Shown here in pieces: positions 1-7,977 of a stretch of DNA of 41,839 nt (its first letter is position 1; each line of letters begins with the position of its first letter). Origin of the DNA: DATILL01 sp035476575 (lineage in GTDB: Bacteria > Actinomycetota > Actinomycetes > Mycobacteriales > JACQDL01). Made by a program: the position numbers and the translations under genes. The stretch spans positions 1-41,839 of the forward strand of contig DATILL010000079.1 of assembly GCA_035476575.1 (NCBI GenBank), read 5' to 3'. The notes under the pieces were generated by a model. That model was not told the origin of the DNA and did not search any database. It saw only the letters and a list, made by a program, of their open reading frames with translations.

Positions 1-145
1 GCCCAGGTTGTCCGCAGGAGGCCCGAACCTCTAGCGTTCCCGAAGCACCACGTTGGCGCTGGGCCCCAGCGCGTCGTGACGCACCAGTTCTATCGATGCC
101 GGGCGCCGGGCCACCGTGGCCCCGGCTGCCGAGGAGGCAACCCCC
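1..145 (+). promoter_or_regulatory. rpmH upstream region (origin-proximal edge)
   Basis: No gene is visible here. It should hold the rpmH promoter and leader, but I cannot assign -35 and -10 boxes with confidence. A 7-bp inverted repeat with a 3-nt loop lies at 56-72. One 9-mer at 8-16 (TTGTCCGCA) differs by one base from a DnaA box, as expected near an origin. A strong Shine-Dalgarno GAGGAGG at 131-137 serves rpmH. Confidence 0.4.
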
Positions 146-280
146 GTGAAGCGCACCTACCAGCCGAACAACCGCCGCCGCGCCAAGACGCACGGTTTCC
201 GGCTCCGGATGCGTACCCGTGCGGGCCGCGCCATCCTCGCCGGTCGCCGCCGCAAGGGTCGCGAGCGGCTCTCCGCCTGA
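146..280 (+). CDS. rpmH: 50S ribosomal protein L34
   Basis: A 44-residue, very basic protein of the large ribosomal subunit. The start MKRTYQPNNRRR and the internal THGFRLRMRTRAGR are signature L34 segments and the length matches the family. The start is a GTG 8 nt after GAGGAGG (131-137). It is the first gene of the rpmH-rnpA-yidD-yidC-jag series, and in most bacteria it lies next to dnaA, which places the origin just left of the window. Identity is near certain. Confidence 0.98.
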   Translation: MKRTYQPNNRRRAKTHGFRLRMRTRAGRAILAGRRRKGRERLSA

Positions 281-291
281 GCTGGGTGCCC

Positions 292-672
292 GTGCTGCCC
301 CCGGCCGCGCGGATGAGGCGGAGTGCGGACTTCGCCCTCGCCGTACGTCGCGGGCAGCGGGCTGGCCGTGGAGGCCTCGTCGTGCACTACCTCGCCCCAC
401 CGGAGCCTGCCGAGCAGACCGCGTCGAGCGGTCCGGTCACCGTGCCGGCCCAGGTGGGGTTTGTGGTGGGTCGCGCGGTCGGCGGCTCGGTACAGCGGCA
501 CCGGGTCGTCCGCCAGCTCCGGCACCTGGTCCGAGACCGGCTGGATCGGCTGCCCGCTGGCTCCCGGCTGGTCGTGCGGGCGCAGCCGCTGGCCGCTGGC
601 CGCGGCTCCGCCGAGCTCGGCCGCGACCTCGACGCGGCGCTGGCCCGGCTGCTGGCCGGAGCGGTCCGATGA
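292..672 (+). CDS. rnpA: Ribonuclease P protein component
   Basis: A 126-residue basic protein that assists the RNase P RNA in cutting 5' leaders from pre-tRNAs. The N-terminal LPPAARMRRSADF, the central VVGRAVGGSVQRHRVVRQLR (the RNR helix, with His in place of the usual Asn) and the C-terminal end fit actinobacterial RnpA. The GTG at 292 gives the usual start just before the Leu-Pro segment; a GTG at 286 in frame would add two residues. It begins 11 nt after rpmH stops and overlaps yidD by ATGA, so translation is probably coupled along the operon. Confidence 0.93.
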   Translation: MLPPAARMRRSADFALAVRRGQRAGRGGLVVHYLAPPEPAEQTASSGPVTVPAQVGFVVGRAVGGSVQRHRVVRQLRHLVRDRLDRLPAGSRLVVRAQPLAAGRGSAELGRDLDAALARLLAGAVR

Positions 673-989
673 CCCCGGCGGCCGGACCTGCCGCCCGGCC
701 CTCGGCGCCGGCCCGGGCGTTGATCGCGCCGGTCCGGTGGTACCAGCGGTACGTCAGCCCGTCCCGTCCGGCGACCTGCCGGTACACGCCGAGCTGCAGC
801 GCCTACGCCGTCGAGGCGCTGAGCAGGTACGGCGCCCCGCGGGGCGGCTGGCTGGCGGCCCGCAGGCTGCTGCGCTGCCACCCCTGGCATGCTGGAGGGC
901 ACGATCCAGTGCCGCCAGCCGTTGGTCGAGGCGGTGCCCAACCAGGCCTGGTCCCATCTCGTCCCCGTCAGGAGCACCACGTTGCTTAA
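669..989 (+). CDS. yidD: Membrane protein insertion efficiency factor YidD
   Basis: A 106-residue member of the YidD (UPF0161) family, a small membrane-associated protein that assists YidC-dependent insertion. The family core is clear: WYQRYVSPSRPATCRYTPSCSAYAVEAL, with conserved Cys residues, followed by a short segment ending LLRCHPWHAGGHDPVP. The ATG overlaps the rnpA stop (ATGA, 669-672), and its own stop lies inside the start of yidC. The conserved rnpA-yidD-yidC order supports the call. The N-terminal 15 residues (Ala/Pro-rich) vary in the family. Confidence 0.95.
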   Translation: MTPAAGPAARPSAPARALIAPVRWYQRYVSPSRPATCRYTPSCSAYAVEALSRYGAPRGGWLAARRLLRCHPWHAGGHDPVPPAVGRGGAQPGLVPSRPRQEHHVA

Positions 990-2241
990 CTGGCTGTACA
1001 CGGCCATCTCCTGGATCATGCTGCGTTGGCACGATCTCTTCTCGACGTTCCTGCCGGCGAACAGCGGGCTGAGCTGGGCGCTGTCAATCATGTTCCTGGT
1101 CATCACGCTGCGCGTCCTGATGTTCCGGTTCTTCGTCAAGCAGGTGAAGACGCAGCGGGCGATGCAGGAGCTGAACCCGAAGATCCAGGCACTGCGGCAG
1201 AAGTACAAAGACGACCGGCAGACCCTCTCCCGGGAGATCCTCGCTCTGCAGCAGGAGGCCGGCGTCAACATGGCGGCCGGCTGCCTGCCCGTCCTGCTGC
1301 AGGCGCCGGTCTTCTTCGCGCTGTTCCACGTGCTCCGTCGGATCACGCCGGGTGCGGTCCCGCTGTATAGCTGGACGCAGGAGAAGATGGACAGCGCGGC
1401 CAACGCCAAGCTCTTTGGCGCGCCGATCCCCGCGGCGTTCAACACCCCGGGCGACAAGCTGGCCGTTCTCGGCGGCAACCCGACGGCGACCCACATCGTG
1501 GCCGTCGTGCTGATCGTGTTCATGGTGGCGGCGACCTTCTTCACCCAGCGCATGGTCATGACGCGTACCACCACGCAGCTCGATCCGCAGCAGGCGATGA
1601 TCCAGAAGCTGATGCTGTACGGCATGCCGGCCAGCCTCGCGGTCTCCGGGTTCTTCTTCCCGGTCGGCGTGCTGCTCTACTGGTTCACCAACAACCTGTG
1701 GACCCTCGGCCAGCAGTTCTACATCCTTCGCCGGATGCCCATGAAGACACCGGATGCCGGGGAGAAGAAGCCCACGATCGACCCGAAGCTGCTCGCCCCC
1801 AAGCCCGGTGCCAAGCCCTTACACCCCAAGAGCCGGCGTCCCGCCGTCGGTGCCGGAAGCGGCCAGGCCACCCAGAGCACCCCGGACGACGACTCCGCGC
1901 CGGCACCTCCCGGACCACAGGTCCCGGCCCCACCGCCGGCGGCCGCGAAGGCACCGGGCCGGCGCCTTGGCCAGCGGTCGCAGGCCACGAAGGCGGCGGG
2001 GCCACGGGCAGCGGGTCCGCGGGCGGCAGGCACGCAGGCAGCGGCGCCGAACGCGCCGGCCCCCTCCTCCCCGAACGGCGCGACGGCAGGCGCGGCGAAG
2101 AACCCGGCGGCGGGTGGAGCTGATGCCGGTGCGGCGGTTGACCAGACCGCCGCCGCGAAGACGAACGGCACTCCGCCGGCCAAACGCCCCCCAGCCAAGT
2201 CGGCCACCCAGCCGAAGAGCGGAAAGAAGCGCCGTCGGTGA
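982..2241 (+). CDS. yidC: Membrane protein insertase YidC
   Basis: A 419-residue polytopic insertase of the YidC/Oxa1/Alb3 family, which inserts membrane proteins alone or with SecYEG. The conserved core runs from LSWALSIMFLVITLRVLMFRFFVKQ through AAGCLPVLLQAPVFFALFHVLRRI to FFFPVGVLLYWFTNNLWTLGQQ. After about residue 270 comes a long Pro/Ala/Lys-rich cytoplasmic tail ending KKRRR, probably ribosome- or RNA-facing. The TTG at 982 is chosen because AGGAG at 970-974 lies 7 nt upstream and the protein then begins MLNWLYTAISW, as in relatives; a longer frame reaches 889 but has no support. It overlaps yidD by 8 nt and jag by GTGA. Confidence 0.95.
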   Translation: MLNWLYTAISWIMLRWHDLFSTFLPANSGLSWALSIMFLVITLRVLMFRFFVKQVKTQRAMQELNPKIQALRQKYKDDRQTLSREILALQQEAGVNMAAGCLPVLLQAPVFFALFHVLRRITPGAVPLYSWTQEKMDSAANAKLFGAPIPAAFNTPGDKLAVLGGNPTATHIVAVVLIVFMVAATFFTQRMVMTRTTTQLDPQQAMIQKLMLYGMPASLAVSGFFFPVGVLLYWFTNNLWTLGQQFYILRRMPMKTPDAGEKKPTIDPKLLAPKPGAKPLHPKSRRPAVGAGSGQATQSTPDDDSAPAPPGPQVPAPPPAAAKAPGRRLGQRSQATKAAGPRAAGPRAAGTQAAAPNAPAPSSPNGATAGAAKNPAAGGADAGAAVDQTAAAKTNGTPPAKRPPAKSATQPKSGKKRRR

Positions 2242-2834
2242 CCGCCACCCAGACCACCCCCGCGCCGCGGGGCACATCACGGAGCGACGCAGTGACTGAT
2301 ATCTCCCCTGCCACGGAGACCGTGCTCGACCCCGACCTGACCTCGTCCGACGCCGATGTGGCTGAGTTCGGCGACGAGGAGCTGCTGGTCCGGGAGGGCG
2401 ACATCGCGGGCGACTACCTGGAGCGGCTGCTCGACATCGCTGACTACGACGGTGACATCGACCTGGATGTCGAGGGCGACCGGGCCATGGTGGCCATCAT
2501 CGGTGGCGAGCTCCAGCAGTTGGTCGGCCCGAACGGTTCGACGCTGGAGGCGCTACAGGAGCTGACCCGGCTGGCGGTGCAGCAGCGCACCGGCAACCGC
2601 AGCCGGCTGATGCTCGACATCGGCGGTTACCGCGCCCGGCGCCGGTCCGAGCTGGCGGCGCTGGCGCGGACCATCGCCGATCGAGTGCTGAGCTCGGGCG
2701 ACCCGGTCCGGCTCGCACCGATGAACCCGTTCGAGCGCAAGGTCGTGCACGACGTCATCACCGCGGTGGGTGGGGTGCGCAGCGAGTCCGAGGGCGAGGA
2801 GCCGCAGCGCCGGATCGTGGTCTCCCTCGGCTGA
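2238..2834 (+). CDS. jag: Jag family RNA-binding protein (KH + R3H)
   Basis: A 198-residue protein of the Jag/SpoIIIJ-associated family. After an acidic, disordered N-terminus of about 60 residues comes a KH-like region (GDIDLDVEGDRAMVAIIGGE, then QQLVGPNGSTLEALQELTRL) and a C-terminal R3H domain with NPFERKVVHD as the core. Jag proteins bind RNA and are tied to envelope growth control in Firmicutes; the role here is inferred. The GTG at 2238 overlaps the yidC stop (GTGA), giving translational coupling. A second possible start is the GTG at 2292 (MTDISPATE). Confidence 0.92.
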   Translation: MTATQTTPAPRGTSRSDAVTDISPATETVLDPDLTSSDADVAEFGDEELLVREGDIAGDYLERLLDIADYDGDIDLDVEGDRAMVAIIGGELQQLVGPNGSTLEALQELTRLAVQQRTGNRSRLMLDIGGYRARRRSELAALARTIADRVLSSGDPVRLAPMNPFERKVVHDVITAVGGVRSESEGEEPQRRIVVSLG

Positions 2835-2867
2835 CGACAGCCCGAGGGAAATCCCTGGACGACTCAC

Positions 2868-2899
2868 CGAAGTCCCGCCGGATCTCCGGCGGGACTTCG
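2868..2899 (+). terminator. Strong perfect hairpin between jag and rsmG
   Basis: A 14-bp perfect stem (2868-2881 with 2886-2899) encloses a 4-nt loop, ATCT. There is no run of T after it. It begins 33 nt after the jag stop and ends 14 nt before the rsmG start, so it could be an attenuating terminator, an mRNA processing or stability element, or a structure that controls rsmG translation. Confidence 0.6.
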
Positions 2900-2913
2900 T
2901 GTTGACTGGGTCG

Positions 2914-3621
2914 ATGCCTGCCGAAACCGATGGCTCCCCCGGCCCGGCCACTGCCGGCACCGGGCTCGCGCCACCTCCTCCGGCGGCTGCGTCGGTCTTC
3001 GGCGCGTCACTGGTCACCGTGACGGCGTACGCCGAGATGCTCGCGACGGACGGGGTGGTCCGCGGGCTGATCGGACCACGGGAGGTGCCGCGGCTGTGGG
3101 ACCGGCACCTGATGAACTGCGCGGTGCTGACCGAGCTGCTGGATCCAGGGCTCGCCGTCGTGGATGTCGGCTCCGGTGCGGGGTTGCCCGGTATCGTGCT
3201 GGCGACGGCACGACCCGACCTCCGGGTCACTCTCGTCGAGCCGCTGGCCCGCCGGATCACCTTCCTCGAGGAGTGCCGGGACGCGTTGAAGCTCGCCAAT
3301 GTCGCCGTCGTCCGGGGCCGAGCCGATGAGCCGGCCGTTGTCGCCGCGGCGCGGGGTACGGACGTGGTCATCGCTCGGGCAGTTGCACCACTCGATCGGC
3401 TCGCCGCCTGGTGCCTTCCGTTGGTCCGGCCCGGTGGACGGCTGCTTGCGGTGAAGGGGGCTACCGCGGCTGCCGAGGTCGACCGGACCCGTCGTGCGGT
3501 GGAGCGGCTGGGAGCTGACGAGATCATGATCCGGTACTGCGGCGTCGGTGTGGTGGAGCCGCCCACCACGGTGGTGGAGGTCGTTCGGACGACCCGCCGG
3601 AAAGGTAGGGGAAGGCGATGA
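2914..3621 (+). CDS. rsmG: 16S rRNA (guanine(527)-N(7))-methyltransferase RsmG
   Basis: A 235-residue SAM-dependent methyltransferase (GidB family) that methylates G527 of 16S rRNA; loss in other bacteria gives low-level streptomycin resistance. Visible motifs are RLWDRHLMNCAVL near the start of the domain, the SAM loop VVDVGSGAGLPGI, the acidic VTLVEPLARR strand and IARAVAPLDRL with LAVKG further on. The ATG at 2914 begins MPAETDG; a GTG at 2899 inside the upstream hairpin is in frame but less likely. The stop overlaps the parA ATG (ATGA). The first 30 residues are a Pro/Ala-rich extension. Confidence 0.95.
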   Translation: MPAETDGSPGPATAGTGLAPPPPAAASVFGASLVTVTAYAEMLATDGVVRGLIGPREVPRLWDRHLMNCAVLTELLDPGLAVVDVGSGAGLPGIVLATARPDLRVTLVEPLARRITFLEECRDALKLANVAVVRGRADEPAVVAAARGTDVVIARAVAPLDRLAAWCLPLVRPGGRLLAVKGATAAAEVDRTRRAVERLGADEIMIRYCGVGVVEPPTTVVEVVRTTRRKGRGRR

Positions 3622-4850
3622 CGACGACGGAAATACGACGAAGTGGCCTGGGTTGGCCGTGGAGCCGGCGACCGGGTCGGGGGTCGGCCGCAGCGGTTCC
3701 GGGGCCGACCGGGCAAGATGGACTCCGTATCGACGAGACGCCGAGCGCTTCCCCGGTACCTGAGGTGTCGGGTGAGGTTGAGGGACGGGCCGCTGCGATG
3801 AGTGACAACGGATGGACCGGCACGGACCTCGATCCCAGCGTCACCCGTATTCGTCGGGTGCTGGACGAGGCCGTTTCACGTGAAACATCGCCGGCTGCGG
3901 ACCCGCTGAACCCCGACACTCCCATCGACGTTTCACGTGAAACGTTCGCCGACACCCCCATCGCCGCCGAGGCGGCGCGGGCTGTCCGCGTGCTCAACCC
4001 GGACGGCAACACGTTTCCCCGCCCGCCTCGGCGCCGCGTGATCACCGTGGCGAACCAGAAGGGCGGCGTCGGCAAGACGACCACGGCCGTGAACCTGGCC
4101 GTCGCCCTCGCCCTACACGGATCCCGGGTGTTGGTCATCGACCTCGACCCGCAGGGCAACGCGAGCACAGGGCTCAGCGTCGACCATCACTCCGGCGTCC
4201 CGTCGATCTACGAGGTCCTGATCGGCGAACGGTCGCTGGCCGACGTCGCCGTACCGACCGAGGCCACCCCGAAGCTGTGGTGCGTCCCGGCAACCATCGA
4301 CCTGGCCGGCGCGGAGATTGAGCTGGTCTCCGTCGTGGCCCGGGAGTCCCGGCTGCGGCGTGCGATCGACGCGTTTGAGCCCGAGGTGGACTACATCTTC
4401 ATCGACTGCCCGCCATCCCTCGGCCTGCTGACCGTCAACGCGCTGGTCGCGGCCCAGGAGGTGCTGATCCCGATCCAGTGCGAGTACTACGCCCTGGAGG
4501 GTCTGGGGCAGCTTGTCCGCAACATCGAGCTGGTGCAGGCGCACCTCAACAACGAGGTCCGGATCTCCACCATCCTGCTCACCATGTACGACGGCCGGAC
4601 CAAGCTCGCCGACCAGGTGGCGCAGGAGGTGCGGTCCCACTTCGGCGGGCTCGTGCTGGAGTCGGTCGTACCGCGCAGCGTCCGGGTGTCGGAGGCGCCC
4701 GGCTTCGGCCAGTCGGTCATGACCTACGACCCCGGCTCGCGGGGTGCGATCACCTACCTCGATGCCGCGCGGGAGATCGCCGAACGCGGTTGCGGACCTC
4801 AAGGCGCCGCACCCATCGAGGCTGGCTGGGCCGCCGAGAGCGGCGCATGA
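3618..4850 (+). CDS. parA: Chromosome-partitioning ATPase ParA (Soj)
   Basis: A 410-residue deviant Walker ATPase that works with ParB and parS to move newly copied origins. The P-loop KGGVGKTTTAVNLA, the switch VIDLDPQGNASTG and YIFIDCPPSLGLLT are all present. The ATPase domain starts near residue 140; before it lies a long disordered region whose codons contain two perfect parS sites, read as VSRET both times. The ATG at 3618 overlaps the rsmG stop; the ATG at 3798 (MSDNGW) is a plausible internal start giving 350 aa and would keep both parS sites inside the gene. It is followed 49 nt later by parB. Confidence 0.96.
   Translation: MTTTEIRRSGLGWPWSRRPGRGSAAAVPGPTGQDGLRIDETPSASPVPEVSGEVEGRAAAMSDNGWTGTDLDPSVTRIRRVLDEAVSRETSPAADPLNPDTPIDVSRETFADTPIAAEAARAVRVLNPDGNTFPRPPRRRVITVANQKGGVGKTTTAVNLAVALALHGSRVLVIDLDPQGNASTGLSVDHHSGVPSIYEVLIGERSLADVAVPTEATPKLWCVPATIDLAGAEIELVSVVARESRLRRAIDAFEPEVDYIFIDCPPSLGLLTVNALVAAQEVLIPIQCEYYALEGLGQLVRNIELVQAHLNNEVRISTILLTMYDGRTKLADQVAQEVRSHFGGLVLESVVPRSVRVSEAPGFGQSVMTYDPGSRGAITYLDAAREIAERGCGPQGAAPIEAGWAAESGA
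3873..3886. promoter_or_regulatory. parS centromere site 1
   Basis: A perfect 14-bp palindrome, GTTTCACGTGAAAC, the core of the bacterial parS consensus bound by ParB. It is in frame in parA and encodes the residues Val-Ser-Arg-Glu-Thr. Its place next to parAB and the origin fits a nucleation site for the ParB partition complex. Confidence 0.95.
3930..3943. promoter_or_regulatory. parS centromere site 2
   Basis: A second identical 14-bp palindrome, GTTTCACGTGAAAC, 57 bp (start to start, 19 codons) after the first and in the same reading frame, again encoding VSRET. The pair together with ParB should form a nucleoprotein complex that may also autoregulate parAB. Confidence 0.95.
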
Positions 4851-4899
4851 ACGGCGCAGTGACGAGACACACGGTAACCGCGGCGAAGCGAGGCAGGTC

Positions 4900-5916
4900 A
4901 TGAGCGGCGTGAGACGCGGCGGGCTCGGCAAGGGGCTCGGTGCCCTGATCCCGACCAGCGCGGGTACGGCGACCATCGGCCCGGCCAGTGTCACACCGCC
5001 CGGAGCGCCGTCGCCCCAGCCGGGCACCACCACCGAGCCGGTCACGGCTGGACCCGCCGAGGTGCCTGGGGCGACGTTCCGGGAGATCCCGGTCAGCCAG
5101 GTGCGGCCGAACGCCAAGCAGCCCCGCCAGGTCTTCGACGACGAGGCGATGGCCGAGCTGGCCGCCTCCATCGAGGCGTTCGGGATGCTCCAGCCGGTCG
5201 TCGTGCGCGAGGTGAGCTCCGACGACTACGAGCTGGTCATGGGTGAACGACGTTGGCGGGCCGCGGCCCAGGCCGGCTTCGACCGGATCCCGGCCATCGT
5301 GCGGGAGACCACGGACGACGCCATGCTGCGGGACGCCCTGCTGGAGAACCTGCACCGCCAGCAGCTCAACCCGCTGGAGGAGGCAGCGGCGTATCAGCAG
5401 CTTCTGGAGGAGTTCGGTGCGACCCACGAGGAGCTCGCCCGGCGGATCGGGCGGAGCCGCTCGCAGGTGACCAACACGATCCGGCTGCTCAACCTGCCGG
5501 TTCCCGTGCAGCGGCGGGTCGCCGCCGGCGTGCTGTCGGCCGGGCACGCCCGTGCCCTGCTCGGCCTGGACGACCAGGACCACCAGGACCACCTCGCCAC
5601 CCGGATCGTGGCGGAAGGCCTGTCGGTACGAGCGACGGAGGAGCTGGTGACCCTCGCGCTCGCCGGGCACGACGGGCACGACGGCAACGAGGCCCGGCGG
5701 GCCCGCACCCAGCGCGGGCGGGTGACCGCGCCAGGCGTCAACGATCTGGCCGACCGGCTCTCGGACACCTTCGACACCCGGGTCAAGGTCGAGCTCGGCC
5801 GGCACAAGGGCAAGATCGTGGTCGAGTTTGCCTCGGTGGACGACCTAGAGCGGATCATCGGCCTGATGGCTCCCAACATCGGGGCGCGTCCCGGCATCCC
5901 CGCCGCCGACGGGTAA
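4900..5916 (+). CDS. parB: Chromosome-partitioning protein ParB (Spo0J)
   Basis: A 338-residue CTP-dependent parS-binding clamp protein. The N-terminal RRGGLGKGLGALIP is the usual ParA-interacting segment. The ParB/Srx domain includes NAKQPRQVFDD, LQPVVVRE and the CTP-binding GERRWRAAAQAG; ALLENLHRQQLNPLEEA and the helix-turn-helix HEELARRIGRSRSQVTNTIRLL follow; the C-terminal dimer domain ends the protein. The ATG at 4900 follows GAGGCAGG; upstream in-frame codons overlap parA and are not supported. A Gly/Asp/His-rich stretch (GHDGHDGNE) sits in the linker before the C-terminal domain. Confidence 0.97.
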   Translation: MSGVRRGGLGKGLGALIPTSAGTATIGPASVTPPGAPSPQPGTTTEPVTAGPAEVPGATFREIPVSQVRPNAKQPRQVFDDEAMAELAASIEAFGMLQPVVVREVSSDDYELVMGERRWRAAAQAGFDRIPAIVRETTDDAMLRDALLENLHRQQLNPLEEAAAYQQLLEEFGATHEELARRIGRSRSQVTNTIRLLNLPVPVQRRVAAGVLSAGHARALLGLDDQDHQDHLATRIVAEGLSVRATEELVTLALAGHDGHDGNEARRARTQRGRVTAPGVNDLADRLSDTFDTRVKVELGRHKGKIVVEFASVDDLERIIGLMAPNIGARPGIPAADG

Positions 5917-5979
5917 AGCCGTTACGGTGCTGGCCCGGCGACCCTGATGACGGAGGGCGATAGCTGGCCCAACGCGGAA

Positions 5980-6001
5980 GGCCCGCGCCGGCAGGCGGGC
6001 C
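5980..6001 (+). terminator. Hairpin after parB
   Basis: Arms GGCCCGC (5980-5986) and GCGGGCC (5995-6001) with an 8-nt loop lie 63 nt after the parB stop. There is no clear T-tract. It probably ends the rpmH-parB transcript before the rhodanese gene. Confidence 0.45.
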
Positions 6002-6033
6002 GGTTGAGCTCACCGGGCGCGCCTCCAGCGACA

Positions 6034-6879
6034 ATGGCCGGCGTATACCCGCTGATCTCGGCACCCGAGCTGGCCGCCCTGCTGGCTGGCACCAGCTTGC
6101 CGGTCCTGCTTGACGTCCGCTGGCAGCTCGGCGGCCCGCCGGGCGTCGAGCTCTACCGCGCCGGCCACCTGCCCGGTGCCCACTACCTCGACCTGGACCG
6201 GGACCTCGCCGGCCCGCCGGGCCCGACCGGCCGGCACCCCCTGCCACCGCTGGACGTCCTTGGCGTGGCGCTACGCCGGGCCGGCGTCACCGCAGAGCGG
6301 GACGTCATCGCCTACGACGGTATGGACGGCATCGCCGCCGCCCGGGCGTGGTGGCTCCTCCGCTGGGCTGGCCATCGTCGGGTCCGCGTCCTCGACGGTG
6401 GCTACCGCGCCTGGACCGCCGCGGGCTACCCCACCGAGACGCCGGCACCGCCGCCCGCGTCCGGCGACTTCCAGCCCGTCCCGGGCAGCCTGCCGGTGCT
6501 CGACGCCGCCAGCGCCGCGGCCCTGGCCCGGACCGGCCTCCTCCTCGACGCCCGCTCGGCCCAGCGGTACCGCGGCGAGGTGGAGCCGGTTGACCCGGTC
6601 GCCGGCCACATCCCCGGTGCCGTCAGCGCCCCGGCGGCCGCCACCCTGAGCCCGGACGGGCGGTTCCGGGCCCGGGACGAGCTCGTCGCCCATTTCACCG
6701 CGCTCGGGGCCAGCCAACGAGGCCCCGTCGGCACGTACTGCGGCTCCGGCGTCACCGCCGCCCATCAGGTGCTGGCGCTGGAGCTGGCCGGCGTCCCGGC
6801 TGCCCTCTACGTCGGCTCGTGGAGCGAGTGGGTCGCCGACCCCCGCCGGCCGGTCGGCACCGGCCCGGACCCGGGCTGA
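6034..6879 (+). CDS. Tandem-domain sulfurtransferase (rhodanese-like)
   Basis: A 281-residue protein with two rhodanese domains, of the thiosulfate/3-mercaptopyruvate sulfurtransferase type, moving sulfane sulfur to thiol acceptors or cyanide. The N-terminal domain (residues about 5-135) carries LLDVRWQL and GHLPGAHYLDLD, and has an Asp (AYDGMDG) where the catalytic Cys would sit, so it is inactive as usual. The C-terminal domain has LLDARSAQRY, GHIPGAVSAP and the active loop YCGSGVTA, whose Cys should carry the persulfide. The ATG at 6034 (MAGVYPLIS) best matches family starts although its ribosome-binding site is weak; in-frame codons reach back to 5947. True substrate unknown. Confidence 0.9.
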   Translation: MAGVYPLISAPELAALLAGTSLPVLLDVRWQLGGPPGVELYRAGHLPGAHYLDLDRDLAGPPGPTGRHPLPPLDVLGVALRRAGVTAERDVIAYDGMDGIAAARAWWLLRWAGHRRVRVLDGGYRAWTAAGYPTETPAPPPASGDFQPVPGSLPVLDAASAAALARTGLLLDARSAQRYRGEVEPVDPVAGHIPGAVSAPAAATLSPDGRFRARDELVAHFTALGASQRGPVGTYCGSGVTAAHQVLALELAGVPAALYVGSWSEWVADPRRPVGTGPDPG

Positions 6880-6928
6880 CCAGCCCACAGCAGGCAACCG
6901 CTCTCGCCGGCCGCCGCCCCAACCAGGG

Positions 6929-7909
6929 TCACACCGACGAGTCGATCCGGGACCGGCCCGCAGCCCGATGCAGCAGCGCCACGCACAGCTCGCCGAGATC
7001 CAGCTCGGCGGCCTCCACCGCCATCGGCAGCAGTGACGTCTCGGTCATCCCGGGCGCCACGTTGACCTCCAGGAAGTGCACCTCGCCGGCCGGTGTCACG
7101 ATTGCGTCGGTCCGGGACAGGTCGCGCAGCCCGAGCACCCGGTGCGCCCGCTCAGCCAGCCGGGCCGCCTCGGCCGCGACCGACGGCTCCAGCCGCGCTG
7201 GCCGGTGGTACGTCGTCATCCCGGCGTTGTACCGCGACGCGTAGTCGAACACCCCGCTGAACGGCACGATCTCGACCGCGGGCAGCACCTCCAGCCCGCC
7301 CGGCCCGGCCACCACCGAGATGGCCAGCTCCACGCCGGGCAGGAACCGCTCGATCAACGCCGTGTCGCAGTAGGCGAAGCAGCCCACCATCGCCGCCGGC
7401 AGGTCCTCGACGGCGTCCACCCGGTGCGCGCCAAGCGCCGACCCGCCCTGTGCCGGCTTGACCATCAGCGGTAGCCCGAGCCGGGCCACGATCCGGTCCA
7501 GCACCACCTGCGCGCCCAGCTCGCGGAACGTCGTCTGCGGCAGCGCCACCCAGTCCGGCGTGGGCAGGCCGGCGGACCGGACCGCGGCCTTCGCGTTCGG
7601 CTTGTCCCATGCCATCCGGCAGGCGCCCGGCGTGCTCCCGACGTACGGCACGTCGATCAGGTCCAGCACGCTGCGCAGCGCGCCATCCTCCCCCGCCCCG
7701 CCGTGCAGCGCGATGAACACCGCGTCCGGCCGGCTGGCCGCCAGCTGGTCCACCAGCGTGATGTCGGTGTCAAGGATCGGCGCCTCCAGCCCGGCGTGCT
7801 TGAGGGCGTCCGCGACCCGTCGACCCGAGCGCTGCGACACCTCACGCTCGAACGTCAGGCCACCGGCCAGGATCACCGCGTGCAGCTCGGCTGCGGCACC
7901 GTTGCTCAT
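6929..7909 (-). CDS. D-alanine-D-alanine ligase family protein
   Basis: A 326-residue ATP-grasp ligase of the Ddl family, predicted to join two D-alanines for peptidoglycan precursors. Visible: the N-terminal HAVILAGGLTFEREVS, ALHGGAGEDGALRSVLDLIDVPYVGS, the ATP-grasp loop MVKPAQGGSALGAHRV and FLEVNVAPGMTETSLLP near the end. It is somewhat shorter than many Ddl enzymes (about 340-370). Actinobacteria usually carry another ddl near the 3-isopropylmalate genes, so this could be a second ligase with a different C-terminal substrate. It is divergent from the following lipoprotein gene (68-bp gap) and converges on the rhodanese gene. Confidence 0.88.
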   Translation of the reverse strand: MSNGAAAELHAVILAGGLTFEREVSQRSGRRVADALKHAGLEAPILDTDITLVDQLAASRPDAVFIALHGGAGEDGALRSVLDLIDVPYVGSTPGACRMAWDKPNAKAAVRSAGLPTPDWVALPQTTFRELGAQVVLDRIVARLGLPLMVKPAQGGSALGAHRVDAVEDLPAAMVGCFAYCDTALIERFLPGVELAISVVAGPGGLEVLPAVEIVPFSGVFDYASRYNAGMTTYHRPARLEPSVAAEAARLAERAHRVLGLRDLSRTDAIVTPAGEVHFLEVNVAPGMTETSLLPMAVEAAELDLGELCVALLHRAAGRSRIDSSV

Positions 7910-7977
7910 GGTGTGAATCCTCGCAGGTCCGACGCGATAGCGTGCACGGGCGCAACACCGCGCCTACGGAGGGACAG

